From JAICYJ01 sp963766445 (lineage in GTDB: Bacteria; Actinomycetota; Thermoleophilia; Gaiellales; JAICJC01), in the NCBI GenBank assembly GCA_963766445.1, contig CAVXZW010000019.1, forward strand, positions 248,001-312,000: a DNA stretch of 64,000 bases, read 5' to 3'. Every line of letters starts with the position of its first letter. Position 1 is the first letter of the stretch. Both the position numbers and the translations under genes were made by a program. The notes beneath the pieces are model-generated. The model saw only the letters and a list, made by a program, of their open reading frames with translations. It did not search any database and was not told the origin of the DNA. Below, piece by piece: positions 43,084-50,979 of this stretch.

Positions 43084-44449
43084 TCCGCTCGCAGACATCC
43101 GCCGGCGGGCGCCGGTGGAGGGCGCATGGCTGGTCGGTGGCAGCGTGCGCGACATGTTGCTGGGGCGGCCGGTGCTCGACATCGACCTGGTCGTCGTTGA
43201 GGATCCGCGCACGGTGGCGAAGCGGCTGGCCGGTCGGTGCGGGGGCTCGCCGTTTCCGCTGTCGGAGCGGCACGGCGCCTGGCGGGTGGTTTCCGGCGAA
43301 CAAACGGTCGATATCTCCGGGTGCCGTGGCAGCATCGAGGACGATCTCGGCCTTCGCGATTTCACCATCAACGCGATCGCTGTCTCCCTGGACAACGGCG
43401 AGGTCATCGATCCACACGAAGGGCGCGTGGATCTCGATCGGCGCCTGTTGCGGACGGTGTCGGATCACGTCTTCGTGGACGACCCGCTGCGCCTGCTGCG
43501 GCTGCCGCGGATCGCCCACGAGCTGGGGTTCGATATCGACCCGGCCAGCGAGCGGCTGGCGAGCAGCCAGGCTGAGCTGGCGTCGCGGCCGTCGGGCGAG
43601 CGCATCTTCATGGAGATGAAACGCCTGCTGGGCGGGGATCGGCCGGCGGAGGCGCTGCGGTTGGCCGATCGCCTCGGTGTGCTCGAAGCGGTGTTGCCCG
43701 AGATGGCACCGATGCGCGGGATGACGCAGAGCGGGCACCATCAGCTGGATGTCTGGGAGCACACGCTGCACGTCGTAGAGGCGGTGGCCGACATCGCCGA
43801 GCACCCGGAGTACTACCTGCCCGGGCATGCGCAGATGGTCGGTGTCGAGCTGGCCGCGGACGCCGGGGATGAGCTGACGGTCGCCCAGGCGCTGCGGCTG
43901 GCGGCGCTGTTTCACGACATCAGCAAGCCGCAGACGCGCGTGCAGATGGAGGCGCGGATCAGCTTCATGGGGCATGACCGCGAGGGGGCCGATGCGGCCG
44001 CATCGGTGCTGGCGCGCTGGAAGGCGTCGAACGCGCTGATCCGTTTCTGCCGGGTGCTGGTGCGCGAGCACCTGGCGCTCGGGTTCTCGATACCGCAGCG
44101 GCCGCTCGACCGCAGGATGGCGTACCGCTACCTGCGGGCCACCGAGCCCTGGCCGGCGGCAAGCGTGGTGCTGTCGGTGGCCGACCGGATGGCGACGCGC
44201 GGGCCGAGCTCGCGTCTGCGGCACCTGCGCCGCCACAGCGAGACGGCCGACGAGCTGCTCGGGCTGATCGCCCAGCTACGGGCCGATCACGCGCCGCCGC
44301 TGATGCGCGGCGACGAGATCGCCGAGGCCACCGGCGCACACGGTGCCGAGATCAAGCGGCTGGTCGATATGCTGGCCGAGGAGCAGGCGGCCGGCAGCGT
44401 GGCAACCCGGGAGGAGGCGCTCGCGTATGTCCGAGAGCAGGTTCGATAG
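43064..44449 (+). CDS. cca: CCA-adding tRNA nucleotidyltransferase-like protein with HD domain
   Basis: 461 residues. Nucleotidyltransferase head: LVGGSVRDMLLGRPVLDIDLVV with the DxD metal site, LRDFTINAIAVSL, DDPLRLLRLPRIAHELGF (RNA-binding). A C-terminal HD domain follows (VWEHTLHVVEAV, AALFHDISKP). It is the usual actinobacterial PcnA/CCA architecture; poly(A) polymerase is the alternative. The start codon is inside the end of alr and the stop is beyond the methyltransferase start, so all are coupled. Confidence 0.87.
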   Translation: MSSSTADPLADIRRRAPVEGAWLVGGSVRDMLLGRPVLDIDLVVVEDPRTVAKRLAGRCGGSPFPLSERHGAWRVVSGEQTVDISGCRGSIEDDLGLRDFTINAIAVSLDNGEVIDPHEGRVDLDRRLLRTVSDHVFVDDPLRLLRLPRIAHELGFDIDPASERLASSQAELASRPSGERIFMEMKRLLGGDRPAEALRLADRLGVLEAVLPEMAPMRGMTQSGHHQLDVWEHTLHVVEAVADIAEHPEYYLPGHAQMVGVELAADAGDELTVAQALRLAALFHDISKPQTRVQMEARISFMGHDREGADAAASVLARWKASNALIRFCRVLVREHLALGFSIPQRPLDRRMAYRYLRATEPWPAASVVLSVADRMATRGPSSRLRHLRRHSETADELLGLIAQLRADHAPPLMRGDEIAEATGAHGAEIKRLVDMLAEEQAAGSVATREEALAYVREQVR

Positions 44450-45095
44450 GACGGCCGACCGGTACGTGGAAGCTGCCCAGAAGAAGGACTGGACGGCGTT
44501 CATCGAGCTGTGCCGGCCGCAGCCCGACGATCGGGCTCTGGACGTGGCCGCGGGCCCGGCGCTGCTCTCGGCGCAGCTGGTGCCGCTGGTGGCGAGGGCG
44601 GTGGCGCTGGAGCCGTCGCGCCCGCTGCTGGAGCACGCGCCGGAGGGCGTCGAGCCGGTGCTCGGCGAGGCGGAGCAGATGCCGTTCCAGGACTCGAGCT
44701 TCGACCTTGTCACGATTGTCAACAGTCTCCACCACGTGGCCGACATGCCGGCCGCCCTGGCCGAGATGGTGCGGGTGGTGACGCCGGGCGGCCGGGTCGT
44801 CGTGCAGGACTACCTGGCTGACGATGACCCGGAGCGGGCGGAGGTGTGGGAGCGGGTGGAGCGGCTGCGCGATCCCGACCACCGGCGGCTTCCGCGTCCG
44901 GGTGAGGTCCCCGAGCTGCTCGCCCAGCACGGATTCGGGGAGGACGAAGCGCAGACCTGGACGGCGTCCTGGTCGCTCGACGACTGGCTGGCGATGGCCG
45001 AGCCGCCGTATGCGGCGGAGGCAGAGATCCGCCGGCTGGTGGCGTCGGACCGGTTCGAGCTGACCGCCTGGCGGGCTCGCTTCACCGCGCGCTGA
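44427..45095 (+). CDS. Class I SAM-dependent methyltransferase
   Basis: 222 residues. SAM motif I LDVAAGPALLSAQLV (Gly-rich loop shortened), motif II ALEPSRPLLEHA, and VTIVNSLHHVADMPAALAEM with GGRVVVQDYL as in UbiE/Methyltransf_11 proteins. Substrate unknown. ATG 44427 overlaps the cca gene by 23 bp. Confidence 0.82.
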   Translation: MSESRFDRTADRYVEAAQKKDWTAFIELCRPQPDDRALDVAAGPALLSAQLVPLVARAVALEPSRPLLEHAPEGVEPVLGEAEQMPFQDSSFDLVTIVNSLHHVADMPAALAEMVRVVTPGGRVVVQDYLADDDPERAEVWERVERLRDPDHRRLPRPGEVPELLAQHGFGEDEAQTWTASWSLDDWLAMAEPPYAAEAEIRRLVASDRFELTAWRARFTAR

Positions 45096-45139
45096 GGGCA
45101 GGTGAACGGGCCATAGGGCGCGAATATCTGCGGGGGGCA

Positions 45140-45353
45140 TTCACCACCTGCGTGTACCGCGAGGGCGTGCGCGAGGATCACCCGCTGCCGTTCGAGCAGA
45201 TCTCCGACGTACTGGAGCAGCCGGACTCTATGGCATGAACTTCCGGGACATGCCGGAGCTGCACTGGCAGTTCGGCTACCTCTACGCACTGGGCCTGATG
45301 GCGCTGTCGGGCGCCGTCTGTGGTGGCGCTTCCGGCGCGCAGGCTGGCTGTAG
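45140..45353 (+). pseudogene. CorA-type magnesium transporter relic, internal deletion
   Basis: Two ends of a CorA protein are joined. The first ~28 codons resemble the CorA N-terminus (VYREGVREDHPLPFEQISDVLEQPD). After two bases the sequence becomes the C-terminus with the YGMNF signature (tat ggc atg aac ttc at 45230-45244), MPELHW, a transmembrane segment and, one frame over, WWRFRRAGWL with stop at 45351-45353. Roughly 250 central residues are missing and the parts are out of frame, so this is a dead gene. Confidence 0.8.
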
Positions 45354-45681
45354 CAGCGCCGATCCCGCCGTCACGGCCGCGCAACGGCGGTCGCACAGCG
45401 GCCGTCACCACCTCGGGCTCAGAGCCCGCCTCGGCCCTCGCCAGGCTCCCGTGACCGAACCGTGACGGCTGTTACGTCCGCCGTGACGCCCGATCGCGAT
45501 GGTTGCGCCGGTCGCCCCGAACCGGGGTTTGACTACGCATCGGCGGCCGTGTCGGTCCCGTGCGCGGTTCGTGACGAAGACCTGACGTAGCTGGTGCAGA
45601 TCGGACGTCCCCGTTGCCAACAAGACCGTGACGAGGCGCACGCGAACGCCTCGCACCTCACGGTGCCGGCGCGCCTGCGGT
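45354..45681. other. 328 bp without a recognised gene
   Basis: It contains scattered CGTGACG repeats (for example near 45450-45490) and no convincing reading frame, terminator or RNA gene. It may be further decayed sequence beside the corA relic. Confidence 0.4.
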
Positions 45682-45924
45682 TCAGGCTGCCTTGACCGGA
45701 GCAGCGCCTTCGACCTGCTGCAGCAGCGCTGCCAGCTTGCACTCCAGGTCGTGTGGCGTTCGCACCGGATACCCCGTCTGCCACTGCCCCGAGATCTCCG
45801 TCAGCCGGATGCAGTACATGAGGGTCTGGATGTCGCGTCGGTCGAGCATACGGATCAACACGTCGTCGTTCGACACACCTGTGACCATCCCCTGCAAGGG
45901 GGATAGCGGGTAGCGCTTGGTCAT
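45682..45924 (-). CDS. Small conserved-looking protein of unknown function
   Basis: 80 residues starting MTKRYPLSPLQGMVTGVSND and continuing through DRRDIQTLMYCIRLTEISG to a basic/acidic tail. Soluble, no known motif. ATG 45924 is divergent from the cytochrome c gene with 30 bp between starts, so a shared control region is likely. Confidence 0.5.
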   Translation of the reverse strand: MTKRYPLSPLQGMVTGVSNDDVLIRMLDRRDIQTLMYCIRLTEISGQWQTGYPVRTPHDLECKLAALLQQVEGAAPVKAA

Positions 45925-45954
45925 CCGGATCAAGCTGGTAGAGTGCGCCGCGCG

Positions 45955-46422
45955 ATGATCAAGGTACTCGTTGCGGCGCTTGTCGGCACCATCATCGGGA
46001 TCGTTGTGATGGTTGCCGTTATCGCCATCGCTGGCACCGATACAAGCGGTTCCTCCAGCGTTGGCTTGGGGGCGTTGCCGAACTCCACGTTCACCCCCTC
46101 CGGGTCGACCGGGGGAGGCACCACGCCGCCGCCGTCCAGCGGAGGTTCGAGCGGCCCTTCCAGCTCGAGTGGTGGCGGGAACGCCGCCAACGGCAAGGTG
46201 CTGTTCACCTCGAAGACCTGCGCGGGCTGCCACTCCGTGGTGGCCGGAACCGCGTCGCCGTTTCCGTCCGCACCCAACCTGGCCGAGCTGAACAGCTCGG
46301 GCGTGCTCACGACGGCCAAGATCCTGAACCAGATCGCGAACGCCGCCGCCCCCATGCCGGCCGGCCTGGCCAGCGGTCAGGACGCGAACGACCTGGCCGC
46401 GTACATCCTCACGCTCAAGTAA
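45955..46422 (+). CDS. Membrane-anchored monohaem cytochrome c
   Basis: 155 residues. An N-terminal uncleaved anchor (VLVAALVGTIIGIVVMVAVI), a Ser/Gly/Pro-rich linker, then a class I cytochrome domain: haem motif TCAGCH near residue 84 and the Met ligand in AAAPMPAGL. It faces the outside of the membrane and passes electrons to or from redox enzymes. It starts the co-oriented run leading to the mau-like genes, so it could accept electrons from amine oxidation (inference). TAGAGT lies at 45939-45944. Confidence 0.87.
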   Translation: MIKVLVAALVGTIIGIVVMVAVIAIAGTDTSGSSSVGLGALPNSTFTPSGSTGGGTTPPPSSGGSSGPSSSSGGGNAANGKVLFTSKTCAGCHSVVAGTASPFPSAPNLAELNSSGVLTTAKILNQIANAAAPMPAGLASGQDANDLAAYILTLK

Positions 46423-46426
46423 TGCC

Positions 46427-48043
46427 ATGAGCACCCCCGAGGCAACCCGCGTGCGCACCGGCGCCGACGCGCTGGTGGCCGCGCTCGAGGCGCACGGCGT
46501 CGAGGTCGTCTTCGGCATCCCCGGCCAGCACGCGCTCAGCCTCTGGGAGGCCCTCCGCGGCTCCTCGATCCGACCGATCGTCGTCCGCCACGAACAGGCC
46601 GCCGCCTTCGCCGCTGTCGGCTACGCACGCACCTCCGACCGTGTCGGCGTCTGCATCACCAGCACCGGCCCCGGCGCCTTCAACGCCTTCGCCGGCATGG
46701 GCGAGGCCGACGCGTCCAACCTGCGCATCCTGCACATCACCACCCAGGTGCCGAGCGACGCCGGCGAGCGGGGCTGGATGCACGAGACCGTCGGTCAGTC
46801 CAGCGCCTTCCAGGCCGTCACCCGCCATCACCTCCGCCCTCTCACCACCGCCGCGCTGGCCGCCGCAGTCGACGAGGCGCTGTGCGCGATCGCCTGCCGT
46901 CCCGGCCCGGCCATGATCGAGGCGATGACCACGGTGCTGACCGCCCCCGCCGAACCTGCCGAGGTCGCGGTGACGCGCCTGTCCCCGCCGGCGCCCGACC
47001 CGGCGGCCATCGGGCGCGTCCGAGAGCTGCTGGCCGGCGCTCAGGCGCCGCTCGTGTTCGCCGGCGGCGGTGCTCGCCTGCACGCCGCCCGTGTCGCCGA
47101 GCTGGCCGAGGCGCTGGACGCGCCCGTCGTCACCAGCTTCAACGGCAAGGGCGTGCTGCCGCCCGGGCACGCGCTCCACGCCGGCTCCTCCTGCGAGGAG
47201 CCCTCCATCCGCCGCCTGGTCGCCACGAGCGACGTCTGCGTCGCCCTCGGCACCCGCTTCTCGGAGGAGCCCACCTGCCACTGGGCCGTCGAGATCCCGC
47301 GCGCGCTCGTCCAGGTCGACCTCGACCCGGCCCGCATCGGCCGCAACTACCCCGTCGTCGAGGGGATCGTCGCCGACGTCGGCCGCTTCTGCGAGGCCCT
47401 GCTCGAGGCCGGCGTCACCGCCGGAGCCAGGGACGGCGTCGCGGCAGCCCGTGCCGCGCTGGCCGGCCGCCAGTCGGAGGTGGCCGCCCATGGCTTCGCC
47501 GCCGAGCGCGAGCTGATGCACCAGCTCGACGCGGCCCTCCCCGACGACGCGCTGGTGATCGCCGACATGACCATCCAGTCCTACTGGGGCGTGCTCTACC
47601 TGGACGCCAGGCGCCCCGGCGGCTACGCGTATCCGATGAGCGGCGCGCTCGGCTCCGGCCTGCCCACCGCGCTCGGCGCCGTCGCCGCGAACCCCGACGC
47701 GCCGGTCGTTGTCCTTGCCGGCGACGGCGGCTTCCTGATGGGCGGCCATGAGCTTGCCACCGCTCAGCAGAACGGCCTGCACTTCGTCACGCTGCTCGTC
47801 AACGACAGCGCCTTCGGCGTGCTCAAGAACTATCAGATGTCCGCCTACGGCCACTCCAGCTCGGTCGACCTGCGCTCGCCCGACTTCGAGCAGCTGGCCG
47901 CCGGCTACGGCGTCGGCTACCGCCGCATCGAGGACACCTCGCAGGCCGGCGACGCGCTGCGCGAGGCGATCGCCGGCCGGGGCGGCGGATGCCGCCTGAT
48001 CGAGCTGCAGACCGAGCTCGCGGCACCTCCGCAGTCGATCTGA
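46427..48043 (+). CDS. Thiamine diphosphate-dependent enzyme (acetolactate synthase-like)
   Basis: 538 residues with three ThDP-enzyme domains: N-terminal PYR domain with catalytic Glu in VRHEQAAAFAAVGYAR, a central domain (VFAGGGARLHAARVAELAE), and the C-terminal PP domain with the metal/ThDP motif LAGDGGFLMGGHELATAQQN ending near VNDSAF. It resembles acetolactate synthase large subunit, sulfoacetaldehyde acetyltransferase and benzoylformate decarboxylase relatives. No regulatory subunit is adjacent, so branched-chain synthesis is unlikely. It is 4 bp after the cytochrome gene and followed by an aminotransferase. Confidence 0.85.
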   Translation: MSTPEATRVRTGADALVAALEAHGVEVVFGIPGQHALSLWEALRGSSIRPIVVRHEQAAAFAAVGYARTSDRVGVCITSTGPGAFNAFAGMGEADASNLRILHITTQVPSDAGERGWMHETVGQSSAFQAVTRHHLRPLTTAALAAAVDEALCAIACRPGPAMIEAMTTVLTAPAEPAEVAVTRLSPPAPDPAAIGRVRELLAGAQAPLVFAGGGARLHAARVAELAEALDAPVVTSFNGKGVLPPGHALHAGSSCEEPSIRRLVATSDVCVALGTRFSEEPTCHWAVEIPRALVQVDLDPARIGRNYPVVEGIVADVGRFCEALLEAGVTAGARDGVAAARAALAGRQSEVAAHGFAAERELMHQLDAALPDDALVIADMTIQSYWGVLYLDARRPGGYAYPMSGALGSGLPTALGAVAANPDAPVVVLAGDGGFLMGGHELATAQQNGLHFVTLLVNDSAFGVLKNYQMSAYGHSSSVDLRSPDFEQLAAGYGVGYRRIEDTSQAGDALREAIAGRGGGCRLIELQTELAAPPQSI

Positions 48044-48051
48044 GCGCCGCC

Positions 48052-48057
48052 TACAAT
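48052..48057 (+). promoter_or_regulatory. -10 hexamer TACAAT of the aminotransferase, leaderless
   Basis: TACAAT is 7 nt before GTG 48065 and 9 nt after the ThDP-enzyme stop (TGA 48041-48043), so the aminotransferase can be transcribed separately. Confidence 0.6.
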
Positions 48058-48064
48058 CGCCTCA

Positions 48065-49375
48065 GTGGAAGCTGCCAACCTGACCGACGCGCAGCGCGTC
48101 GACTACTCGATGACGGCCGGCGACGCGCTGCCGGTGGCCGTTCGCGGTGTCGGCTGCAGGATCGAGACGGCGGACGGCCGCAGCTACCTGGACGCATGCG
48201 GCGGTGCCATGGTGATGCTGCTCGGCCACTGCCACCCGCGCGTGGTCGAAGCGCTCGCCCGCCAGACGCAGCAGCTCAACTTCACCTACCGCTTCTCGTT
48301 CCGCAACGAGCCGATGCTGGAGCTGGCCGAGCGGATCGCCGGCCGCGCACCCGGCGACCTCGAGTGGTCGTTCTTCAACTCCTCCGGCTCCGAGGCCAAC
48401 GAGTCGGCGATGCATCTCGCCGTGCTCTACTGGGAGCTGATGGGCAAGCCGGCGAAGATCGAGTTCCTGTCGCGGGCCACCTCCTACCACGGCTCCACCC
48501 TGGGAGCGCTGTCACTGTCCGGTTCGCGCTGGCGCGCCCCGTTCGAGTCGCTGCTGCACAAGTACGCCGCCGTCCCCAACGCCGAGACGGCCGAACAGGG
48601 GGCCGCCGAGCTGGAGGCAGCCATCCTCAGCCGTGGCGCCGACCACGTCGCCGCATTCATCGTCGAGCCGGTAACCGGCTCATCGGGGGCCGCCGTCGAC
48701 CTGCCGCCCGGCTACCTGCGGGCCGTCCGCGAGGTCTGCGACCGCCACCAGGTGCTGCTCGTCGCCGACGAGATCATCACCGCCTTCGGCCGCACCGGCC
48801 GTTGGTTCGCCGTCGAGCACCACCACGCCGTGCCCGACGTGATCACGTTCGGCAAGGGTATCGGCGGCGGCGTGCTGCCGCTTTCGGGGATGGTCGCGAC
48901 CCGCGCCATCCGCGAGGTCGTGGGCGGTGCTCCCAACGGCTTCTCGTACGGGCACACGTTCTCCGGCTACCCGCTCGGCTGCGCCGTCGGCTGCGCGGTG
49001 ATCGACACGATCGAGCAGGACGACCTGGTGGCCGAGGCCGACCGCAAGGGCGCGGTGATCCGGTCGCAGCTGGAGCAGATGTCCGCGCGTCACCCGCTCG
49101 TCTACGCGCTCCGTGGCCGCGGGCTGCTGCAGGGCATCGAGCTGCGCCATCCGGACAGCGGCGAGCGCTTCGCCGCGTCCCAACGGGTCACCGGGAAGGT
49201 CACGGCCGCCGCACGCGACCGCGGCCTGATGATCTACCCGTGTCCGACGCCGATCCTGAACCAGCACATGGACGCGGTCATGCTGGCCCCGCCGCTGATC
49301 ATCTCGGACGATGAGGTGGCCGAGATGCTGGGCGTGCTCGAGGAGTCGGTGGCCGCCGTCGAGGCCACCCTCTAG
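48065..49375 (+). CDS. Class III PLP-dependent aminotransferase
   Basis: 436 residues. PLP motifs: NSSGSEANESAMHLAV, SRATSYHGSTLGALSLSG, VADEIITAFGRTGRWFAVEH and the Schiff-base lysine in VITFGKGIGGG. The class acts on omega-amines or beta-amino acids with pyruvate or 2-oxoglutarate. Substrate unknown; next to a ThDP enzyme and the amine locus, an amine or amino-aldehyde pathway is plausible (inference). Confidence 0.9.
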   Translation: MEAANLTDAQRVDYSMTAGDALPVAVRGVGCRIETADGRSYLDACGGAMVMLLGHCHPRVVEALARQTQQLNFTYRFSFRNEPMLELAERIAGRAPGDLEWSFFNSSGSEANESAMHLAVLYWELMGKPAKIEFLSRATSYHGSTLGALSLSGSRWRAPFESLLHKYAAVPNAETAEQGAAELEAAILSRGADHVAAFIVEPVTGSSGAAVDLPPGYLRAVREVCDRHQVLLVADEIITAFGRTGRWFAVEHHHAVPDVITFGKGIGGGVLPLSGMVATRAIREVVGGAPNGFSYGHTFSGYPLGCAVGCAVIDTIEQDDLVAEADRKGAVIRSQLEQMSARHPLVYALRGRGLLQGIELRHPDSGERFAASQRVTGKVTAAARDRGLMIYPCPTPILNQHMDAVMLAPPLIISDDEVAEMLGVLEESVAAVEATL

Positions 49376-49428
49376 CACCCTTCACAGATCCGATGCCGTC
49401 CGCGGCGGCGGCTAGCATCGCCGCTCGG

Positions 49429-50304
49429 ATGATGACCGTCCACGCACCGATTGGGGTCCTGCTCGGTGGGCTGTTCCTGGTCGCCGGTGTCGGCAAGCTG
49501 GCGCGCCGGGAGGCGTTCGCCCAGGCGCTGGCCGGCTACCGCCTGGCGCGCCCGCGGCGGTTGGTGGCCTGGACGGTGCCGGCCGCCGAGATCGCGGTCG
49601 GCGCGGCGCTGGTGGCCGGCCTGCCCGCGGCCGGCTGGGCGGCACTGGCGCTGCTGGCGGTGTTCAGCCTCGCCCTCGGCGTGGAGCTTGCCGCCGGAAC
49701 AGCGCCGCCGGCCTGCGGCTGCCTGCCCGGCTCGCGTCCGCCCGGGCCGCTCAGCCTGGTGCGAAACGCCCTGCTCGGCCTGGTGGCGGCGACCGCCGCG
49801 CTGGGGCTGCATCCCGCGCTGGGGCGGGCGTTCTGGACGGTCAGCTTCGTCGCCCTGTGGGCGGCGGTGCTGGGTCTGGCAGCACTGGTGCTGGCGCTCT
49901 ACCGTCAGGTCGGGGTCCTGCACCTGCGGCTGGGGCCGGGTCACGCCTTCGAGCACGAGGCCGAGGGTCTGCCGCTGGGCGAGCCGGCACCCGACGGCAT
50001 GGCCGGGCGGCTGGTGGTGTTCACGTCTCGCGACTGCCCGATCTGCGCGCAGATCGTGCCCGGCCTGCGGGCGCTTGCCTCCGACCACGCGGTCGCGGTC
50101 GAGCGCGTCCGCTATGAGGACGACCGCGGCCGGGAGCTGTACGAGCAGTTCCTGGTGCCGGGCACGCCCTACGCCGTGTACGTGGACGCCGCCGGATACG
50201 TGCGCGCCAAGGGCACCATCAACACCCTGGAGCAGCTCGAGGGGCTGGTCGTGAGCGGCCGCGTCCGCGAGCGCGAGCAGCTGGTGGGCGACCGTGCTGC
50301 CTGA
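49429..50304 (+). CDS. MauE-MauD-like fusion: membrane domain plus thioredoxin-like domain
   Basis: 291 residues. Residues 1-170 are a four- to five-helix MauE/DoxX-type domain (GVLLGGLFLVAGVGKLARRE, VAWTVPAAEIAVGAALVAGL, then the MauE-type cysteine motif PACGCLPG). Residues ~185-290 form a thioredoxin-like domain with a CPIC active site in VVFTSRDCPICAQIVPGL, as in MauD. In methylamine utilization MauE and MauD are separate proteins needed to mature the disulfide-rich light chain; here they are one chain. ATG 49429 (or 49432) follows TAGCAT by 10 nt. It overlaps the cysteine-rich protein gene. Confidence 0.82.
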   Translation: MMTVHAPIGVLLGGLFLVAGVGKLARREAFAQALAGYRLARPRRLVAWTVPAAEIAVGAALVAGLPAAGWAALALLAVFSLALGVELAAGTAPPACGCLPGSRPPGPLSLVRNALLGLVAATAALGLHPALGRAFWTVSFVALWAAVLGLAALVLALYRQVGVLHLRLGPGHAFEHEAEGLPLGEPAPDGMAGRLVVFTSRDCPICAQIVPGLRALASDHAVAVERVRYEDDRGRELYEQFLVPGTPYAVYVDAAGYVRAKGTINTLEQLEGLVVSGRVREREQLVGDRAA

Positions 50305-50893
50305 GGCGCGCACCCCCGCCGGCGAGCGCCTGGCCCGCCGCCTGGCGTCCTCCCACACCCGCCGTGGCTTCCTCGGCCGGCTCGGCGCAGCCGCGCTGGC
50401 GGCGGTCTCGGGCCGCCTGGCGGCGAGTGCCGTCTCGCCCGACACCGCCGACGCCCGCTACTACGGCTTCTGCGGCCACACCTACACGACGCACCACTGC
50501 CCGGGGCCGTACTTCCCGCCCCGCATCGACCTGCACGGCCGGCCGCTGCGGCCCAAGGACGGCCACCGGGTCGACAACCTCGGGCGCCTGGTCGATGCCG
50601 ACGGCTACGTCGTCGACGAGAGCGGCACCCGCCTGCGTGGCCCCACCGGGGAGCTCCTGCCGCGCGCGCCCCGCACCCGGCTCTGCCAGGACTGGGTGCG
50701 CGAGCGCTACGGCCTGAAGGCCCAGTTCGACGGCGGCTGGTATCGCTGCTGCGGCGGCACCATCCGCAAGCTGGTCGACTGCTGTGCGCACACCAGGACC
50801 CGGATCAACGGCGACGCCGCCCTGGTCGGCTACTGCTACAACGGCCGCCGCGTGTTCTGCGTCCTCTACTACCAGACGTCCACGCCGTGCTGA
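50294..50893 (+). CDS. Cysteine-rich Tat-exported protein, methylamine dehydrogenase light chain-like
   Basis: 199 residues. A twin-arginine signal (SSHTRRGFLGRLGAAALAAV) is followed by a mature part with ten cysteines (FCGH, HHCPG, LCQDW, YRCCGG, VDCCAH, GYCYNG, VFCVL, TPC) and exactly two tryptophans (CQDWVRERY, GGWYRCCGG). MauA light chains are Tat-exported, rich in disulfides, and build the TTQ cofactor from two tryptophans, so the resemblance in plan is strong; sequence similarity is weak by eye. GTG 50294 overlaps the MauED-like gene. No MauG diheme maturase is in the window, so TTQ formation is not proven. Confidence 0.68.
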   Translation: MLPEARTPAGERLARRLASSHTRRGFLGRLGAAALAAVSGRLAASAVSPDTADARYYGFCGHTYTTHHCPGPYFPPRIDLHGRPLRPKDGHRVDNLGRLVDADGYVVDESGTRLRGPTGELLPRAPRTRLCQDWVRERYGLKAQFDGGWYRCCGGTIRKLVDCCAHTRTRINGDAALVGYCYNGRRVFCVLYYQTSTPC

Positions 50894-50970
50894 CCGTCTC
50901 CCTCAACCCGGACGCGGCGCTGGCTGCGTGTGCGTTGATCGCCGGCGTGTCCGGTGCCTGGTCGCCCTGA
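50887..50970 (+). CDS. Possible 27-residue peptide between the MauA-like and MauF-like genes
   Basis: GTG 50887 overlaps the end of the MauA-like gene; the frame reads VLTVSLNPDAALAACALIAG then VSGAWSP and stops at 50968-50970, nine bases before the MauF-like ATG. Overlap and spacing fit a translated coupling peptide. It has no recognisable motif and may be chance. Confidence 0.3.
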   Translation: MLTVSLNPDAALAACALIAGVSGAWSP

Positions 50971-50979
50971 GGGTTCTCG

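Noticed and set aside
46427..48043. Biosynthetic acetolactate synthase (ilvB)
   Set aside because: No ilvN or ilvC follows. The neighbours are a cytochrome and an aminotransferase, so only the ThDP-enzyme family is called.
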